The notes beneath the pieces are model-generated. The model was not told the origin of the DNA, made no database searches, and saw nothing but the letters and a program-made list of their open reading frames with translations. A program made the translations under genes and the position numbers. A DNA stretch of 64,000 bases from Epibacterium sp. Ofav1-8 (GTDB lineage Bacteria > Pseudomonadota > Alphaproteobacteria > Rhodobacterales > Rhodobacteraceae), in contig NZ_JAKRFD010000014.1 in assembly GCF_022348185.1 (NCBI RefSeq), forward strand, positions 1 to 64,000, written 5' to 3'. Shown here piece after piece: positions 44,199 through 54,427 of this stretch (its first letter is position 1; every line of letters starts with the position of its first letter).

Positions 44199-45788
44199 TC
44201 AGTGACGGAAGTGGCGCATGCCGGTGAAGACCATCGCCAGACCGGCCTCATTGGCGGCCTTGATGACCTCGTCATCGCGCATCGACCCGCCGGGCTGAAT
44301 GACGCAGGTCGCGCCATTGGACGCCGCTTCCATCAGACCATCCGCAAAGGGGAAGAACGCATCGGATGCCACGGCAGAGCCTTTGGCAAGGCTCTCCGGC
44401 AGCTCCATCGCATCCGCCATCCGCTGCGCCTTGACGCCGGCGATGGTGGCCGAGTCCAGACGGCTCATCTGGCCGGCGCCCACGCCGACGGTCTGGCCGT
44501 CCTTCACATAAACGATCGCGTTGGATTTCACATGTTTGGCGACTTTCCACGCAAACAGAAGATCCGCCATTTGCTCATCGGTCGGCGCTTTTTCGGTCAC
44601 CACCTTGAGGTCATCCATGGCGCGGTGGCCAACGTCCTTGTCCTGCACCAGCATGCCGCCAGAGACCTGACGGGTGGTCAGGCCTGCGTCCTGTGGGTTG
44701 GGCAGACCCTCAGTGATCAGCAGGCGCAGGTTTTTCTTCGCCGCAAAGATCGCCTTGGCCTCATCAGAGGCACCCGGCGCAATCACCACTTCGGTAAAGA
44801 TCTGGGTGATCGCCTCGGCGGTTTCCGCGTCAAGCGGCATGTTGAGCGCCACAATACCGCCAAAGGCAGAGGTGCGGTCGCAGTCGAACGCCTTGTTATA
44901 GGCGTCCAGCAGGGTTGTGCCGCGCGCCACACCGCAGGGGTTGGCGTGTTTGATGATCGCCACCGCCGGGCCGTCGGCAGGCGCGAACTCACTCACCAGT
45001 TCAAAAGCCGCATCGGTGTCATTGATGTTGTTGTAGGAGAGTTCCTTGCCCTGCAGCTGCTGCGCGGTCGCCACGCCTGCCCGCTCGGTGCCATCGGTGT
45101 AGAAGGCCGCCTCCTGATGCGGGTTCTCGCCATAGCGCAGCGTCTGGGCGATCTGACCGGCAAAGGCCCGACGGCGCGGCGCTTCCAGACCGATCGCACC
45201 GGCCATCCAGTTTGATACGGCGGCATCATAGGCGGCGGTGCGCGCATAGGCGTTCTGGGCCAGCCACTGACGGAAGGCAAAGGAGGTCTGGCCATCATTC
45301 TGGTCCAGCTCTTCCAGCAGTACGCCGTAATCTTCGACATCCACCACGGTGTTGACAAACGCGTGGTTCTTGGCCGCCGCGCGGATCATCGCCGGGCCGC
45401 CGATGTCGATGTTTTCGATCATCTCGTCATAGGCCGCACCCCGCTTCAGCGCCGCTTCAAACGGGTAAAGGTTCACCACCAACAGGTCGATCTCGCCGAT
45501 GCCATGCTCGGTCATCGCCGCCACATGGGCGTCATTGTCGCGCAGCGCCAGCAGGCCGCCATGCACCATCGGGTGCAGGGTCTTCACACGACCGTCCATC
45601 ATTTCCGGGAAGCCGGTGACCTCCGACACATCTTTCACGGAGAGACCCGCATCACGCAGCGCTTTTGCAGTGCCACCGGTCGAGAGCAGTTCAACCCCGC
45701 GCTCAGCGAGGGATTTGCCCAGCTCGATCAGCCCGGTTTTGTCAGAGACGGACAGAAGGGCGCGGCGGACGGGGTGGAGGTCGGTCAT
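44199..45788 (-). CDS. purH: Bifunctional AICAR formyltransferase/IMP cyclohydrolase
   Basis: A 529-residue enzyme for the last two steps of IMP synthesis. The N-terminal cyclohydrolase domain has [15 protein letters not shown] and [11 protein letters not shown]. The C-terminal formyltransferase has the KHANPCG motif, DRTSAFGG and FFPFADGL. Length is normal. It follows the heparinase-like gene by 24 bp. Confidence 0.97.
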   Translation of the reverse strand: MTDLHPVRRALLSVSDKTGLIELGKSLAERGVELLSTGGTAKALRDAGLSVKDVSEVTGFPEMMDGRVKTLHPMVHGGLLALRDNDAHVAAMTEHGIGEIDLLVVNLYPFEAALKRGAAYDEMIENIDIGGPAMIRAAAKNHAFVNTVVDVEDYGVLLEELDQNDGQTSFAFRQWLAQNAYARTAAYDAAVSNWMAGAIGLEAPRRRAFAGQIAQTLRYGENPHQEAAFYTDGTERAGVATAQQLQGKELSYNNINDTDAAFELVSEFAPADGPAVAIIKHANPCGVARGTTLLDAYNKAFDCDRTSAFGGIVALNMPLDAETAEAITQIFTEVVIAPGASDEAKAIFAAKKNLRLLITEGLPNPQDAGLTTRQVSGGMLVQDKDVGHRAMDDLKVVTEKAPTDEQMADLLFAWKVAKHVKSNAIVYVKDGQTVGVGAGQMSRLDSATIAGVKAQRMADAMELPESLAKGSAVASDAFFPFADGLMEAASNGATCVIQPGGSMRDDEVIKAANEAGLAMVFTGMRHFRH

Positions 45789-45812
45789 CGGTGTCAGAAT
45801 CCTTGTTCAGGT

Positions 45813-47558
45813 TCACTCTTCGTAAGCCATGGGTTCGTCGCGGGCCAGATCGCGCACGGCCACGGCCGTTTCCTGCGCCTTGCTGAGGGTCCAGCGGATC
45901 TGGGTCGCGTATTGAATGGCCCGGCCCGACAGGACAATTTGCAGCGATTGACGCGGCTTCAAGCGGGTCTTTTCCAGGTAGACGCTGGTTTCCAGCTTCA
46001 GATCGCATTGACCGTCGTGACGGAATACCCAGATTTCCCCACTCTTGAGCGCCATGGATACTGCCGCGCCGCCCAAGTCAAGGGCTGCGTCCACATCCGG
46101 GTGCAAATGGAACCGCAAATCAAAGCCGATGCCCTTCAGGCCGCCCGCATCCAGCGCCTTGTCAAAGCGTTTCTTGGCCGCGCCATCCAGCGCCAGCAAC
46201 ATATCCTCGCCCGAGAGCATGCGCCCATCCACCGACAATTCCAGCGAGCGGGCCGCCGTCACGCCAAAATGTCTGGCATAGCCATCATGGGCGCCCTGGA
46301 AACGATACCCGTCATCCAGGTCATCCCGCTCGATCGGCACCTCGGTGGGCGGCTCGATCAGGAACTCATGGCCGGTGCCCTTCTGTGGCGAGGCCAGCCG
46401 CGCGCTGGAATGCCCCTCGACACAGAGCGCCGAATGCGATGGCGTCGCCCGCCCGGCCCGACGCCACTCCAGACCGAAATTCTCCCCCGCGCCGCAGCTG
46501 ACGATCAAGGGACGCCGCCCCGAGGTCAGCTCAAACGCCAATGTGGAGGCATGCGCATTATACGACGCCTTGCCAACCGGGGGCACTGTGGCATCGACAA
46601 TGATCGAGGTGCGCCGGGCAGACAGTCGGGCAAACCCCATCGCAAGGCCTTCAAAGGGGCGCGCAGGCACTTGCGAAGCCGCCAGCGCATGATCAAGCCA
46701 GCCCTCCTGTCCGCGTCCACCGCCATGAAACCGCGCCAATGCGCCATCACTGTGGCGCAGGGCGCGCAGGGTCGGCGCGATCCTGTCGAGGGCTGCATGA
46801 TGCTCGCGCGGCACCGATCGCCCCGCCTCATGCAGCGCCGCCGCCGCCCAGGTCAGCAGGGTGAACACATCCAGCAGCTCTTCGGGGTTGCGGGTCGGCA
46901 GGCCCCCGTCGGCATTGATCTGGATCGCGCAATCCTGAGCAAGCGCCTTGACCGCCGGATCCGCCAGTTCCTCGCAGCCCTTGAGCGCAAGCCCGGCGTA
47001 AATCAGCCCTGTCAGCGCCTCGAACCGTGGCAAGCCGGGGGATGCCCCCTTCCAGCGCTGTGCGAGGAACCAGGTTTGCTGCGACAGCGAGCGGTAAAAG
47101 GCATCAGAGGCAGCCTTGTCCTGACCACTCAACAGGAACAGCGCGTGGTTGATCCATCGAATCACCCGCCGCCCGGTCAAATCCGGCGACCAGCCCGGCC
47201 CTGTGCCATTGCCAAATTCATCGATCCAGCCCCAGACCCAATGCTGCGCCTTCTTGCGCGCCTTGATGTCCCCCACGGCGGCCAGATCGTCCAGCCAGGT
47301 GCAGCCCTGCCGCTCTGCCTCGAATGCAAAATCAGGTGAATCCACATCCCAGAGCCCGGTGGTGGCGCTTTCGACCAGATAGCCCGCAAACAACAGGTTG
47401 CCCGCCACAAGCTGCCGCCCGCGGGCAAAACTGCCAATGGTGCGCGGCTCCGGCTGGGACACAAACCCCGTGGCCGCAGGCTGCTTGCGCGCCTTCCAGG
47501 CGGTATAATGGTTCAGCAGCCGCGTGCCGCGACTGGCCATTCGATCATATCTGGACAT
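45813..47558 (-). CDS. Heparinase II/III family protein
   Basis: A 581-residue protein of the heparinase II/III type, with an (alpha/alpha) toroid N-terminal half and a beta-sandwich C-terminal half (SCGAGENFGLEWRRAGRATP region). It has no clear signal peptide, which is odd for a polysaccharide lyase. Rhodobacterales carry this gene beside rsmB and purH. It may act on a cell-envelope polymer, but the substrate is unknown. The start at 47558 is chosen because the protein then begins MSRYDRMASRGTRLLN; the ribosome site is weak. Confidence 0.82.
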   Translation of the reverse strand: MSRYDRMASRGTRLLNHYTAWKARKQPAATGFVSQPEPRTIGSFARGRQLVAGNLLFAGYLVESATTGLWDVDSPDFAFEAERQGCTWLDDLAAVGDIKARKKAQHWVWGWIDEFGNGTGPGWSPDLTGRRVIRWINHALFLLSGQDKAASDAFYRSLSQQTWFLAQRWKGASPGLPRFEALTGLIYAGLALKGCEELADPAVKALAQDCAIQINADGGLPTRNPEELLDVFTLLTWAAAALHEAGRSVPREHHAALDRIAPTLRALRHSDGALARFHGGGRGQEGWLDHALAASQVPARPFEGLAMGFARLSARRTSIIVDATVPPVGKASYNAHASTLAFELTSGRRPLIVSCGAGENFGLEWRRAGRATPSHSALCVEGHSSARLASPQKGTGHEFLIEPPTEVPIERDDLDDGYRFQGAHDGYARHFGVTAARSLELSVDGRMLSGEDMLLALDGAAKKRFDKALDAGGLKGIGFDLRFHLHPDVDAALDLGGAAVSMALKSGEIWVFRHDGQCDLKLETSVYLEKTRLKPRQSLQIVLSGRAIQYATQIRWTLSKAQETAVAVRDLARDEPMAYEE

Positions 47559-47660
47559 GCACTCTTGCCTCACACGCCTTTGGCGTTTTGGCCAGAGGAT
47601 AACGCGCCTGCCGCCGGGTGTCATGCGCTCTCTGCCCTCTGTAGGGCATCACGGCAAACT

Positions 47661-47716
47661 CTCCCGCCCGTCGCCGGATCATGCAGAGATGATCCGCTCC
47701 CGTTGGGCCCGGCGCC
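47661..47716 (-). repeat. Dispersed palindromic repeat, copy 2
   Basis: Read on the minus strand, this copy has the same two arms as 27436-27489 (GGGCCCAACGGGAGCGGA and TCCGGCGACGGGCGGGAG). Its central hairpin is TCAT/ATGA instead of GGAGA/TCTCC, and a further hairpin GCGCCC-gaa-GGGCGC adjoins. It lies between rsmB and the heparinase-like gene, probably inside their joint transcript. Confidence 0.75.
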
Positions 47717-47753
47717 CTTCGGGCGCAGGCGGTGGCATTTCTGAGCGTTGTGA

Positions 47754-49028
47754 TCAGTGCTCGGCCTTGACGAGTTCCGCCATGTAGAACCCGTCCATGC
47801 CGCCGATCTCGGGCCAATAATCCGGCCGAAGACGCAGGCCGCCTTCCTCGGTGATCCAAGCCGGCTCAATGCCTTCGAGTGCCTGAACCCTGTCGCCGAT
47901 CCGGGCCTCAGGGAACATCTCCAATGCATCCTCGATCTGGCACTCGCCCTCATCCGGCAACAAAGAACAGGTGCAATAGACCAGCCGCCCGCCGGGCCGC
48001 ACCAATGTCCACGCATGCGCCAGCATCTGCGCCTGCAACTCGATCAAGGCGCCAAAACCGGCCCCGTCCTTGGCGTGGGGCAGATCCGGGTGGCGGCGGA
48101 TGGTGCCCGTCGCGGAACAGGGCGCATCCAGCAGAACCGCATCGTATTGCCCCTTTTGCGCAAGCACATCCCCCGCGATCACATTCGCCGAGAGCCCCGT
48201 GCGGGTCAGGTTCTCCTGCAGACGCGCCAGACGGCTCTCGGAAATATCAAGCGCTGTCACATCGGCCCCCGCCGCAGCCATCTGCAACGTCTTGCCCCCC
48301 GGTGCTGCACAGAGATCAAGCACCCGTTCACCTGCCTGCGCATGGATCAAACGGGCAGGCAGGGCTGCGGCTGCGTCCTGCACCCACCAATCGCCTTGCG
48401 CATAGCCCGGCAACGCCGAGACCTGCCCCGCGTCGTCCAATCTCAAACTACCTGTCGGAATTGGCTTACCCCCCAACGCCGAGAGATCTGCGCCTGGTTT
48501 AAAGCTCAGATCAAGCGGCGCGCCCTTCAAATGCGCAGCCTCGATGGCCAGCATAGCGTCACTGCCCCAGGCTTGCGCCAATGGGCTGCGCAGCCATTTC
48601 GGCAATCGTGGCACGCGCAGCTTGACCCACTCGGTCGGGCCATCTGTCGCCACTTTACGCAGAACCGCGTTGACCAGCCCCTTGAGCTGGGCGTGACGGC
48701 GATGACGCGCCACCAGATTGACGATATCATTCACCACCCCATGTGCAGCCCCGCCAGAACACAGTTCGACTGTTCCCAGACGCAATGCGTTTCTGACATG
48801 AAGCGCGGGGGGCTTGCGCAGATGTTTCGCCAACACCCGATCCGCGCGTTCGAGGGATCGCAACACGTCCAGCGCCAATCGCTGCGCGCGCGCGCGATCC
48901 GCAGGCTCCAGCCGCTCCAGCACCTGCGCTTGACACTCTGCAAGCAACAGCCCCTCGCCCAGAACCTTATCAAGAAGCGTTACAGCCGCACGGCGTGCGT
49001 CAGAGGCAGATGTGGGGCGGTCGGTCAT
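47754..49028 (-). CDS. rsmB: 16S rRNA m5C methyltransferase RsmB
   Basis: A 424-residue protein with an N-terminal NusB-like RNA-binding domain (about 10-130) and a SAM-dependent methyltransferase domain (VLDLCAAPGGKTLQMA; VLLDAPCSATGTIRR; catalytic-Cys region YCTCSLLPDEGE). It methylates C967 of 16S rRNA in E. coli. The ATG at 49028 follows AGGAG; the one at 49064 has no ribosome site. Confidence 0.94.
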   Translation of the reverse strand: MTDRPTSASDARRAAVTLLDKVLGEGLLLAECQAQVLERLEPADRARAQRLALDVLRSLERADRVLAKHLRKPPALHVRNALRLGTVELCSGGAAHGVVNDIVNLVARHRRHAQLKGLVNAVLRKVATDGPTEWVKLRVPRLPKWLRSPLAQAWGSDAMLAIEAAHLKGAPLDLSFKPGADLSALGGKPIPTGSLRLDDAGQVSALPGYAQGDWWVQDAAAALPARLIHAQAGERVLDLCAAPGGKTLQMAAAGADVTALDISESRLARLQENLTRTGLSANVIAGDVLAQKGQYDAVLLDAPCSATGTIRRHPDLPHAKDGAGFGALIELQAQMLAHAWTLVRPGGRLVYCTCSLLPDEGECQIEDALEMFPEARIGDRVQALEGIEPAWITEEGGLRLRPDYWPEIGGMDGFYMAELVKAEH

Positions 49029-49126
49029 GGCGGATGGCTCCTGATCGGGGATCGGCTTGTCCATAGCGGACGCGGGCGTATATCATGGTGTCAGGATAAA
49101 GAAACCCACCCTGCGGAGAAGCCCCC

Positions 49127-49321
49127 ATGAGTGACGCCCCCGAATCCCAACGGGCAAAGGATCTGCCCGCAGCCGCCCAGCGCGCCCTTGCCGAGGCCGA
49201 GGAACGCCGCAAAGCCCGTGAGGCGCACCCCCCCCAGCCAACCGAACTGGGAGGCCGCGATGGCCCTGACCCAGCGCGCTATGGCGATTGGGAGAAAAAA
49301 GGCATTGCGATTGATTTTTGA
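49127..49321 (+). CDS. DUF1674 / SdhAF4-like succinate dehydrogenase assembly protein
   Basis: A 64-residue charged protein. Its C-terminal 20 residues (GPDPARYGDWEKKGIAIDF) are the DUF1674 signature shared with mitochondrial SDHAF4, which protects flavinylated SdhA before complex II assembly. The N-terminal half is Ala/Glu-rich and probably disordered. It is divergent from rsmB and converges on dapB. No sdh genes are in the window. Confidence 0.87.
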   Translation: MSDAPESQRAKDLPAAAQRALAEAEERRKAREAHPPQPTELGGRDGPDPARYGDWEKKGIAIDF

Positions 49322-49440
49322 GTTTGGCGCCTCAGGGGCGCTCACGCCGGGACAATTCAGGTTAGAAGAACGATAAGCCCTTCATCTTCTTCTAAATATC
49401 CCCGCCGGAGGCAGCCGCCCGCAAGGGCGGCCCATGATCC
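49322..49440. repeat. Convergent spacer with hairpin and a recurrent-looking motif
   Basis: It contains the hairpin GCCGCCC/GGGCGGC (49414-49431, loop GCAA), preceded by AAATATCCCCGCCGGAGGC, a string I recall as common between genes in roseobacters. Only one copy is present in this window, so its status as a repeat rests on memory rather than on the sequence shown. Confidence 0.35.
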
Positions 49441-50250
49441 TCACAAGCCAAGCACGTCGATCATATCATAGGCACCGGCCGCTTTGCCCTGTCCCCAAAG
49501 CGCGGCCTTGAGCGCGCCACGTGCAAATATCGCACGGTCGGTGGCCATATGGCGCAGGACGATCCGTTCGCCAGCCGCCGCAAACAGCACATCATGTTCG
49601 CCCACAATGTCGCCGCCGCGAATGGCGGTGAAGCCGATGTCGCCTTTCTTGCGCGCCCCGGTGATGCCGTCCCGGCCCCGGTCCGCGACATCGGATAGTT
49701 TGACACCCCGGCCCTCGGCCGCTGCTTCGCCCAGCATCAAGGCCGTACCTGAGGGCGCATCGACCTTGTGATGGTGATGCGCCTCAATGACCTCAATATC
49801 GAATTCCTCATCCAGGGCCGCCGCAACCTTTTTGGTCAATTGCACCAGAAGGTTCACCCCAAGCGACATATTGCCCGCACGCACCAGCACGGTGTCGCGG
49901 GCGGCAGGGTCCAATGCTGCGATCTGCTCATCACTCATGCCGGTGGTGCCAATCACATGGACGCAGCCTGCCTGCGCGGCCAGCTTGGAAAAGGCGATAG
50001 TGGCCTCTGGTGCGGTGAAATCGATCACCGCCTGCGCCGCAGAGAAGGCTCCAAGCGCATCGTCGGTGACCGCCACGCCAAGCGCCGCGCCGCCCATGGC
50101 GATGCCAATGTCCTGACCGACCCAATCGTGACCTGGACGTTCCACCACGCCGGCAAGCTCCGCCTTGTCGCTCTCCAGCACCGTCTTGATCAACATTTGC
50201 CCCATGCGCCCTGAAGCGCCGGTGATCACGATCCCTGGTTTATCCGTCAT
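49441..50250 (-). CDS. dapB: 4-hydroxy-tetrahydrodipicolinate reductase
   Basis: A 269-residue enzyme of lysine and diaminopimelate synthesis. NAD(P)-binding GASGRMGQM is at the N-terminus, and the substrate signature [15 protein letters not shown] is intact. The ATG at 50250 gives the standard length; the frame is open for 108 more codons of non-family sequence. It is divergent from rbfA. Confidence 0.96.
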   Translation of the reverse strand: MTDKPGIVITGASGRMGQMLIKTVLESDKAELAGVVERPGHDWVGQDIGIAMGGAALGVAVTDDALGAFSAAQAVIDFTAPEATIAFSKLAAQAGCVHVIGTTGMSDEQIAALDPAARDTVLVRAGNMSLGVNLLVQLTKKVAAALDEEFDIEVIEAHHHHKVDAPSGTALMLGEAAAEGRGVKLSDVADRGRDGITGARKKGDIGFTAIRGGDIVGEHDVLFAAAGERIVLRHMATDRAIFARGALKAALWGQGKAAGAYDMIDVLGL

Positions 50251-50343
50251 GGCTTTACTCTCTGATTGGACTATCCGCTGGATTCCTCCTACCCTGACGA
50301 GGACCGCTTGGCAAAGGGCGGCTTTCGGCATAGATCGAGTCTC

Positions 50344-50739
50344 ATGGCTAAGAACAAATTCCACGACGGCCCCGGCCCCTCCCAGCGTCAGCTTCGCGTC
50401 GGCGAAGTGATCCGCCGCACCCTCTCCGAGGTGCTGGCGCGCGGCGACATTCACGACCCGGACCTGAACCGTCTGTCCATCACCGTCGGCGAGGTGCGCA
50501 CCTCGCCGGATCTGAAGATTGCCACCGCCTATGTGCTGCCCCTGGGCGGCAAGGGTCAGGAGGACGTGTTGCAACTGCTCGCCCGCAACAAGAGCGAACT
50601 GCGGCGCATGATCGGCAAGAAGACCGGGCTGAAATTCACCCCGGACCTGCGGTTCCAGATCGACGAGACCTTTGATCGGATGGATGACACCCGGCGCCTG
50701 TTCAATCAGGATGCGGTGCGCCGCGACATCGAGGACTGA
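50344..50739 (+). CDS. rbfA: Ribosome-binding factor A
   Basis: A 131-residue KH-like protein that binds the 30S subunit during late 16S rRNA maturation and cold shock. Recognisable stretches are [19 protein letters not shown] and [11 protein letters not shown]. The start MAKNKFHDG at 50344 removes a 26-codon extension. It is followed after 4 bp by the glycosidase gene and then truB, close to the common rbfA-truB order. Confidence 0.95.
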   Translation: MAKNKFHDGPGPSQRQLRVGEVIRRTLSEVLARGDIHDPDLNRLSITVGEVRTSPDLKIATAYVLPLGGKGQEDVLQLLARNKSELRRMIGKKTGLKFTPDLRFQIDETFDRMDDTRRLFNQDAVRRDIED

Positions 50740-50743
50740 AGCG

Positions 50744-51517
50744 ATGCGCGTGCGCCGGTCGCTGAGCCTGCTTCTGGGTCTGGCCCTCTGGGCGGGACAG
50801 GGCGCGGCGGTCGAGTGCCGCGACGAGAGCTATCAGGGCAATCGCTATTCCCTGTGCGAAGTGGATGCCAGCCGCGAAGACCTGCGCCTGTTCCTGCGTG
50901 ATGACACCGGCGCGGTCATGGGGCATTTCTCCACCATCGAAGACCGCCTCGCGGCCGAGAACAAGACCCTCACCTTTGCCACCAATGCGGGGATGTATCA
51001 CACGGATCGCTCCCCGGTCGGGCTTTATGTCGAGGATGGCAACGAGGAAATGCGGCTGGTCACCAATCCCGGCCCCGGCAATTTCGGGCTCGTGCCCAAT
51101 GGCGTGTTCTGCCTGCGCGAAGGCCGCGCCGATGTGATCGAAACGCTTGCCTTCGAGGCCAGCACGCCCAGCTGCACCAGCGCCACCCAATCCGGGCCGA
51201 TGCTGGTTATCGACGGAGAGCTGCATCCGAGATTTCTGAAAGACAGCGATTCCCGCTATATCCGCAACGGGGTCGGCACCAGCGCCGATGGCCGCCGCGT
51301 GGTTTTTGCGATCTCGCGCAACACGGTGAACTTCCACGACTTTGCCAGCCTGTTTCGCGATCATCTAGACCTGCCGCAGGCGCTCTATTTTGATGGCAAT
51401 ATCTCGCGATTGCACGCCCCCGACCTCAACCGCTCTGATGCGGGGTTCATGATGGGGCCTGTGGTTGGCGTGGTGGAGGATCTCGCAGAGGACGACGCAG
51501 GCACGCTGCAGAATTGA
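50744..51517 (+). CDS. Phosphodiester glycosidase family (NAGPA/DUF2233) protein
   Basis: A 257-residue exported protein with a signal peptide of about 22 residues ([14 protein letters not shown]). The NAGPA-type core is visible in [28 protein letters not shown] and [14 protein letters not shown]. Members cleave sugar-phosphate diesters or related exopolymer linkages; the bacterial substrate is not known. It sits 4 bp after rbfA, so it is translated from the same message. Confidence 0.85.
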   Translation: MRVRRSLSLLLGLALWAGQGAAVECRDESYQGNRYSLCEVDASREDLRLFLRDDTGAVMGHFSTIEDRLAAENKTLTFATNAGMYHTDRSPVGLYVEDGNEEMRLVTNPGPGNFGLVPNGVFCLREGRADVIETLAFEASTPSCTSATQSGPMLVIDGELHPRFLKDSDSRYIRNGVGTSADGRRVVFAISRNTVNFHDFASLFRDHLDLPQALYFDGNISRLHAPDLNRSDAGFMMGPVVGVVEDLAEDDAGTLQN

Positions 51518-51574
51518 CAGCCTGCCCGCGCTGCGCTACCTCGCGCGCCTTATCCGACATTTCTGGGGACATTC

Positions 51575-52483
51575 ATGGGACGCAAACGCAAGGGACGCGA
51601 CATTTCCGGCTGGCTGGTGGTGGACAAACCCGCAGGCCTCACGTCGACCGCTGTGGTCAACAAGGTCCGCTGGGCGTTTGACGCCAAGAAGGCCGGTCAC
51701 GCCGGCACACTCGACCCCGACGCCACCGGCGTTCTGGCCGTCGCTCTGGGCGAGGCCACCAAGACCGTTCCCTTCATCACCGACGCCATGAAAGCCTATA
51801 CGTTCACGGTGACGCTGGGGGCCGCGACCAACACAGATGACGCCGAGGGCGAGGTAATTGCAACCTCTGCCGAGCGTCCCTCGGATGAAGACATCAAAGA
51901 GGCGTTGCTTGGATTCATTGGCGAAATCCAGCAGGTACCGCCGAAGTTTTCAGCCGTGAAAGTCGACGGCCAGCGCGCCTACAAACTCGCCCGGGATGGC
52001 GAAGAGGTCGAGCTGTCCTCCCGCCCGCTCTGGGTTGAGGAATTGGTGATGCTGGACCGCCCCGACGCGGACCACGTGGTGCTGGAGATGACCTGCGGCA
52101 AGGGCGGCTATGTGCGGTCCATTGCCCGAGATCTGGGCGAGAAACTCGGTTGCCTCGGCCATGTTCAGGAACTGCGTCGGATCTGGTCCGGCCCGTTTGA
52201 TGCCGAGGACGGCGTCACGCTGGAACAGATTGACGATCTGGCAAAGTCGCCCGAGATCGATCAGTTCCTGCGGCCGCTCGAAGAAGGGCTTGCGGATCTG
52301 CCGGAACTGAAATGCACGCCACAGGGCGCAACCCGGCTCAGAAACGGCAACCCCGGCATGGTGATCGCATCGGACGTGGAGTACGGCGACGAGGCATGGG
52401 CGTCGCTTGAGGGCAAAGCGGTTGCCGTCGGGATCTACAAGGCAGGTGAATTGCATCCATCGCGGGTGTTCAATCAGGAGTGA
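51575..52483 (+). CDS. truB: tRNA pseudouridine(55) synthase
   Basis: A 302-residue enzyme making pseudouridine 55 in the T-loop of tRNAs. Catalytic Asp47 is in [29 protein letters not shown] and [13 protein letters not shown] are further family motifs. It begins 57 bp after the glycosidase gene. Confidence 0.96.
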   Translation: MGRKRKGRDISGWLVVDKPAGLTSTAVVNKVRWAFDAKKAGHAGTLDPDATGVLAVALGEATKTVPFITDAMKAYTFTVTLGAATNTDDAEGEVIATSAERPSDEDIKEALLGFIGEIQQVPPKFSAVKVDGQRAYKLARDGEEVELSSRPLWVEELVMLDRPDADHVVLEMTCGKGGYVRSIARDLGEKLGCLGHVQELRRIWSGPFDAEDGVTLEQIDDLAKSPEIDQFLRPLEEGLADLPELKCTPQGATRLRNGNPGMVIASDVEYGDEAWASLEGKAVAVGIYKAGELHPSRVFNQE

Positions 52484-52555
52484 CACGCCATCACGCAGGC
52501 GCATCACCTCCGCGGCACATCCGTTAACATCATGTAAATGATAGGAAAAAAACGC

Positions 52556-52589
52556 TGACCCATTGTTTCGCACGCGAAACAATGGGTCA
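52556..52589. repeat. 34 bp near-continuous perfect palindrome
   Basis: TGACCCATTGTTTCGC (52556-52571) and GCGAAACAATGGGTCA (52574-52589) are exact inverted copies with only AC between. AACGC and GCGTT extend it after a 3-nt bulge. No T tract follows on either strand, so it is not a normal terminator. It lies 72 bp after truB. Confidence 0.85.
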
Positions 52590-52685
52590 TATGCGTTGAC
52601 CTACAAATGCCGCAATGCGACCGCGAGATCAGGCCATTTCCATAGGGAATTGCGCAGCGCGCAGCGATACGCCAAAACCCTCACC

Positions 52686-53207
52686 ATGATCACCCGCCAT
52701 CACATCAAGGGCGACGCGCCCTCCACCGCCCTTTATTCGGACTGCGAAACCTATCGCTACAGCCTGACACGCGTCTGGGAGCCTCATGGGCAAAAGGTGA
52801 TGTTTGTGATGCTCAACCCATCCAAAGCCACCGAGGTGCAGAACGACCCCACCATCGAGCGCTGCGAAAGGCGCGCACGGGCCTTAGGGTTTGGCGGGTT
52901 TCAGGCCACCAATATCTTTGCCTATCGCGCCACCGATCCCCGCGACATGCGTGCGGCCCCCGATCCCGAAGGACCGGAGAATATGTCGGTGCTGCTTGCC
53001 GGGGTGGATTGGGCGGACATGGTGATCTGTGCGTGGGGCACCCATGGCGCGCATCGCAATCAAGGTCCCGAGGTTGCCACTCGCCTGCGTGCCACGGGCC
53101 GCCCTCTGCACCACCTGGGCCTGAGCAAAGCCGGCCATCCCAAACACCCGCTCTATATTCCCTATGCGCAGACGCCGTTGCTTTGGCCGGACCAGTCCAC
53201 GCGATAA
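52686..53207 (+). CDS. DUF1643 domain protein
   Basis: A 173-residue protein with the DUF1643 signature FVMLNPSKATEVQNDPTIER, then FGGFQATNIFAYRATDP and WGTHGAH. Members occur on chromosomes, plasmids and phages, and their function is unknown. The ATG at 52686 is preferred; the frame is open upstream into the palindrome. Confidence 0.85.
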   Translation: MITRHHIKGDAPSTALYSDCETYRYSLTRVWEPHGQKVMFVMLNPSKATEVQNDPTIERCERRARALGFGGFQATNIFAYRATDPRDMRAAPDPEGPENMSVLLAGVDWADMVICAWGTHGAHRNQGPEVATRLRATGRPLHHLGLSKAGHPKHPLYIPYAQTPLLWPDQSTR

Positions 53208-53307
53208 GGAGATTGTTAACCCATGTTCCTGTTTTGTTTTGAGATGGGCAACGGGGTGTGTCACACTCGAAACTGGTGTCGTAGCTGGAACGAAGTGGAC
53301 CAGTACA

Positions 53308-54345
53308 GTGTTGTGGTTAGCCAGTATTCTCGGGATCGTTGCTGTTGGCAGCGCGGTCATGATCGACTTCGAATCCGATGAGGATGACGAAGATGACAGC
53401 AATGCCCCCGACGCAGGCAGCGAAGCGGGGGGGAGCACGATCGTGTCCCCTGATGTGTTTCTGTCCGGCGCAAGCGGCGATGATGAGCCAGACACCGACA
53501 CGCCCCAGGATGATGGCGCGAACGCGGTGATGACCGGGACGTCCGATCTCGACCACCTTTCCGGCACCGCCGCTGACGAGGCGGTCTTGGGGCTCGACGG
53601 GGACGACCAGATCCACGGATATGGCGGCAACGATTCCCTTGATGGTGGCGATGGCCGGGATCAGATCTTTGGCGGCGAGGGCAGCGATAGCCTGCTCGGC
53701 GGCAGCGGCGATGATACGCTGCACGGCGAAGATGGCACGGATACGCTCGACGGCGGCGAGGGCGACGACACGCTGTATGGGGGATTTGGCGACGACCGGA
53801 TGACCGGCGGAACCGGTGCGGATTCGCTGCACGGCGGGGTCGGTCAGGACACGCTGACGGGGCAGGCCGGCGCAGATGCCCTGCATGGCAACGACGGGGA
53901 TGATGTCCTGGCTGGTGGGGCCGGACAGGACGTGCTTTTCGGTGGGCAAGGCAATGACACCCTCAATGGGGCCGATGATGGCGACACCGCCGATTTCCTG
54001 AACGGCGGCGACGGGGCTGATACGCTGATCGCAGGCGCCTACGACGTCGTTACAGCGGGAGATGGCGCCGATCAGATCCTGTTGGGCGACTGGATTGCCG
54101 GCGGACAGGTCGACCTGATCGATTTCGACAGCGCGGAAGACCAGTTGCTGCTGATCTATGATGGTGCCCTGGGGGAGCCCAGCGTGGACGTCGACGACGA
54201 CCCGGACAATCCGGATCAGCGGATCATACGACTTGACGGCGAGGAGGCCATGCGGCTCACCGGCGCCGAAGACCTGAGCGCCGAAGATATCCTGTTGGTC
54301 GAGGCCAGCGATGAGGATGTCGCCTATCTCCCGCTGCCCGAGTGA
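53308..54345 (+). CDS. RTX calcium-binding repeat protein with N-terminal membrane anchor
   Basis: A 345-residue very acidic protein. One hydrophobic segment (residues 2-18, LWLASILGIVAVGSAVM) is followed by an Asp/Glu run and then roughly a dozen GGxGxDxL nonapeptides (about 130-280), which form a calcium-loaded beta-roll. The C-terminal part (DLIDFDSAEDQLLLIYD) is of the type that caps RTX rolls in roseobacters. I chose the GTG at 53308; TTG at 53311 is possible and the ATG at 53223 is out of frame. It may be anchored or secreted by a type I system; none is in the window. Confidence 0.85.
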   Translation: MLWLASILGIVAVGSAVMIDFESDEDDEDDSNAPDAGSEAGGSTIVSPDVFLSGASGDDEPDTDTPQDDGANAVMTGTSDLDHLSGTAADEAVLGLDGDDQIHGYGGNDSLDGGDGRDQIFGGEGSDSLLGGSGDDTLHGEDGTDTLDGGEGDDTLYGGFGDDRMTGGTGADSLHGGVGQDTLTGQAGADALHGNDGDDVLAGGAGQDVLFGGQGNDTLNGADDGDTADFLNGGDGADTLIAGAYDVVTAGDGADQILLGDWIAGGQVDLIDFDSAEDQLLLIYDGALGEPSVDVDDDPDNPDQRIIRLDGEEAMRLTGAEDLSAEDILLVEASDEDVAYLPLPE

Positions 54346-54427
54346 CAACGCCGGCATGCCCACGGCAGGCTCGCTTCTCAGCACTGCTTGCGCAGTCTGT
54401 TTTCAGCAGTCCGTTTCACAGGTGTTT

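Noticed and set aside
52556-52589. A parS or repABC partition site
   Set aside because: The inner sequence resembles parS but is two bases too long at the centre, and the centre does not fit the repABC pattern either. No par genes are nearby.
52556-52589. Terminator of truB
   Set aside because: The stem is long and perfect, but no T tract follows on either strand.
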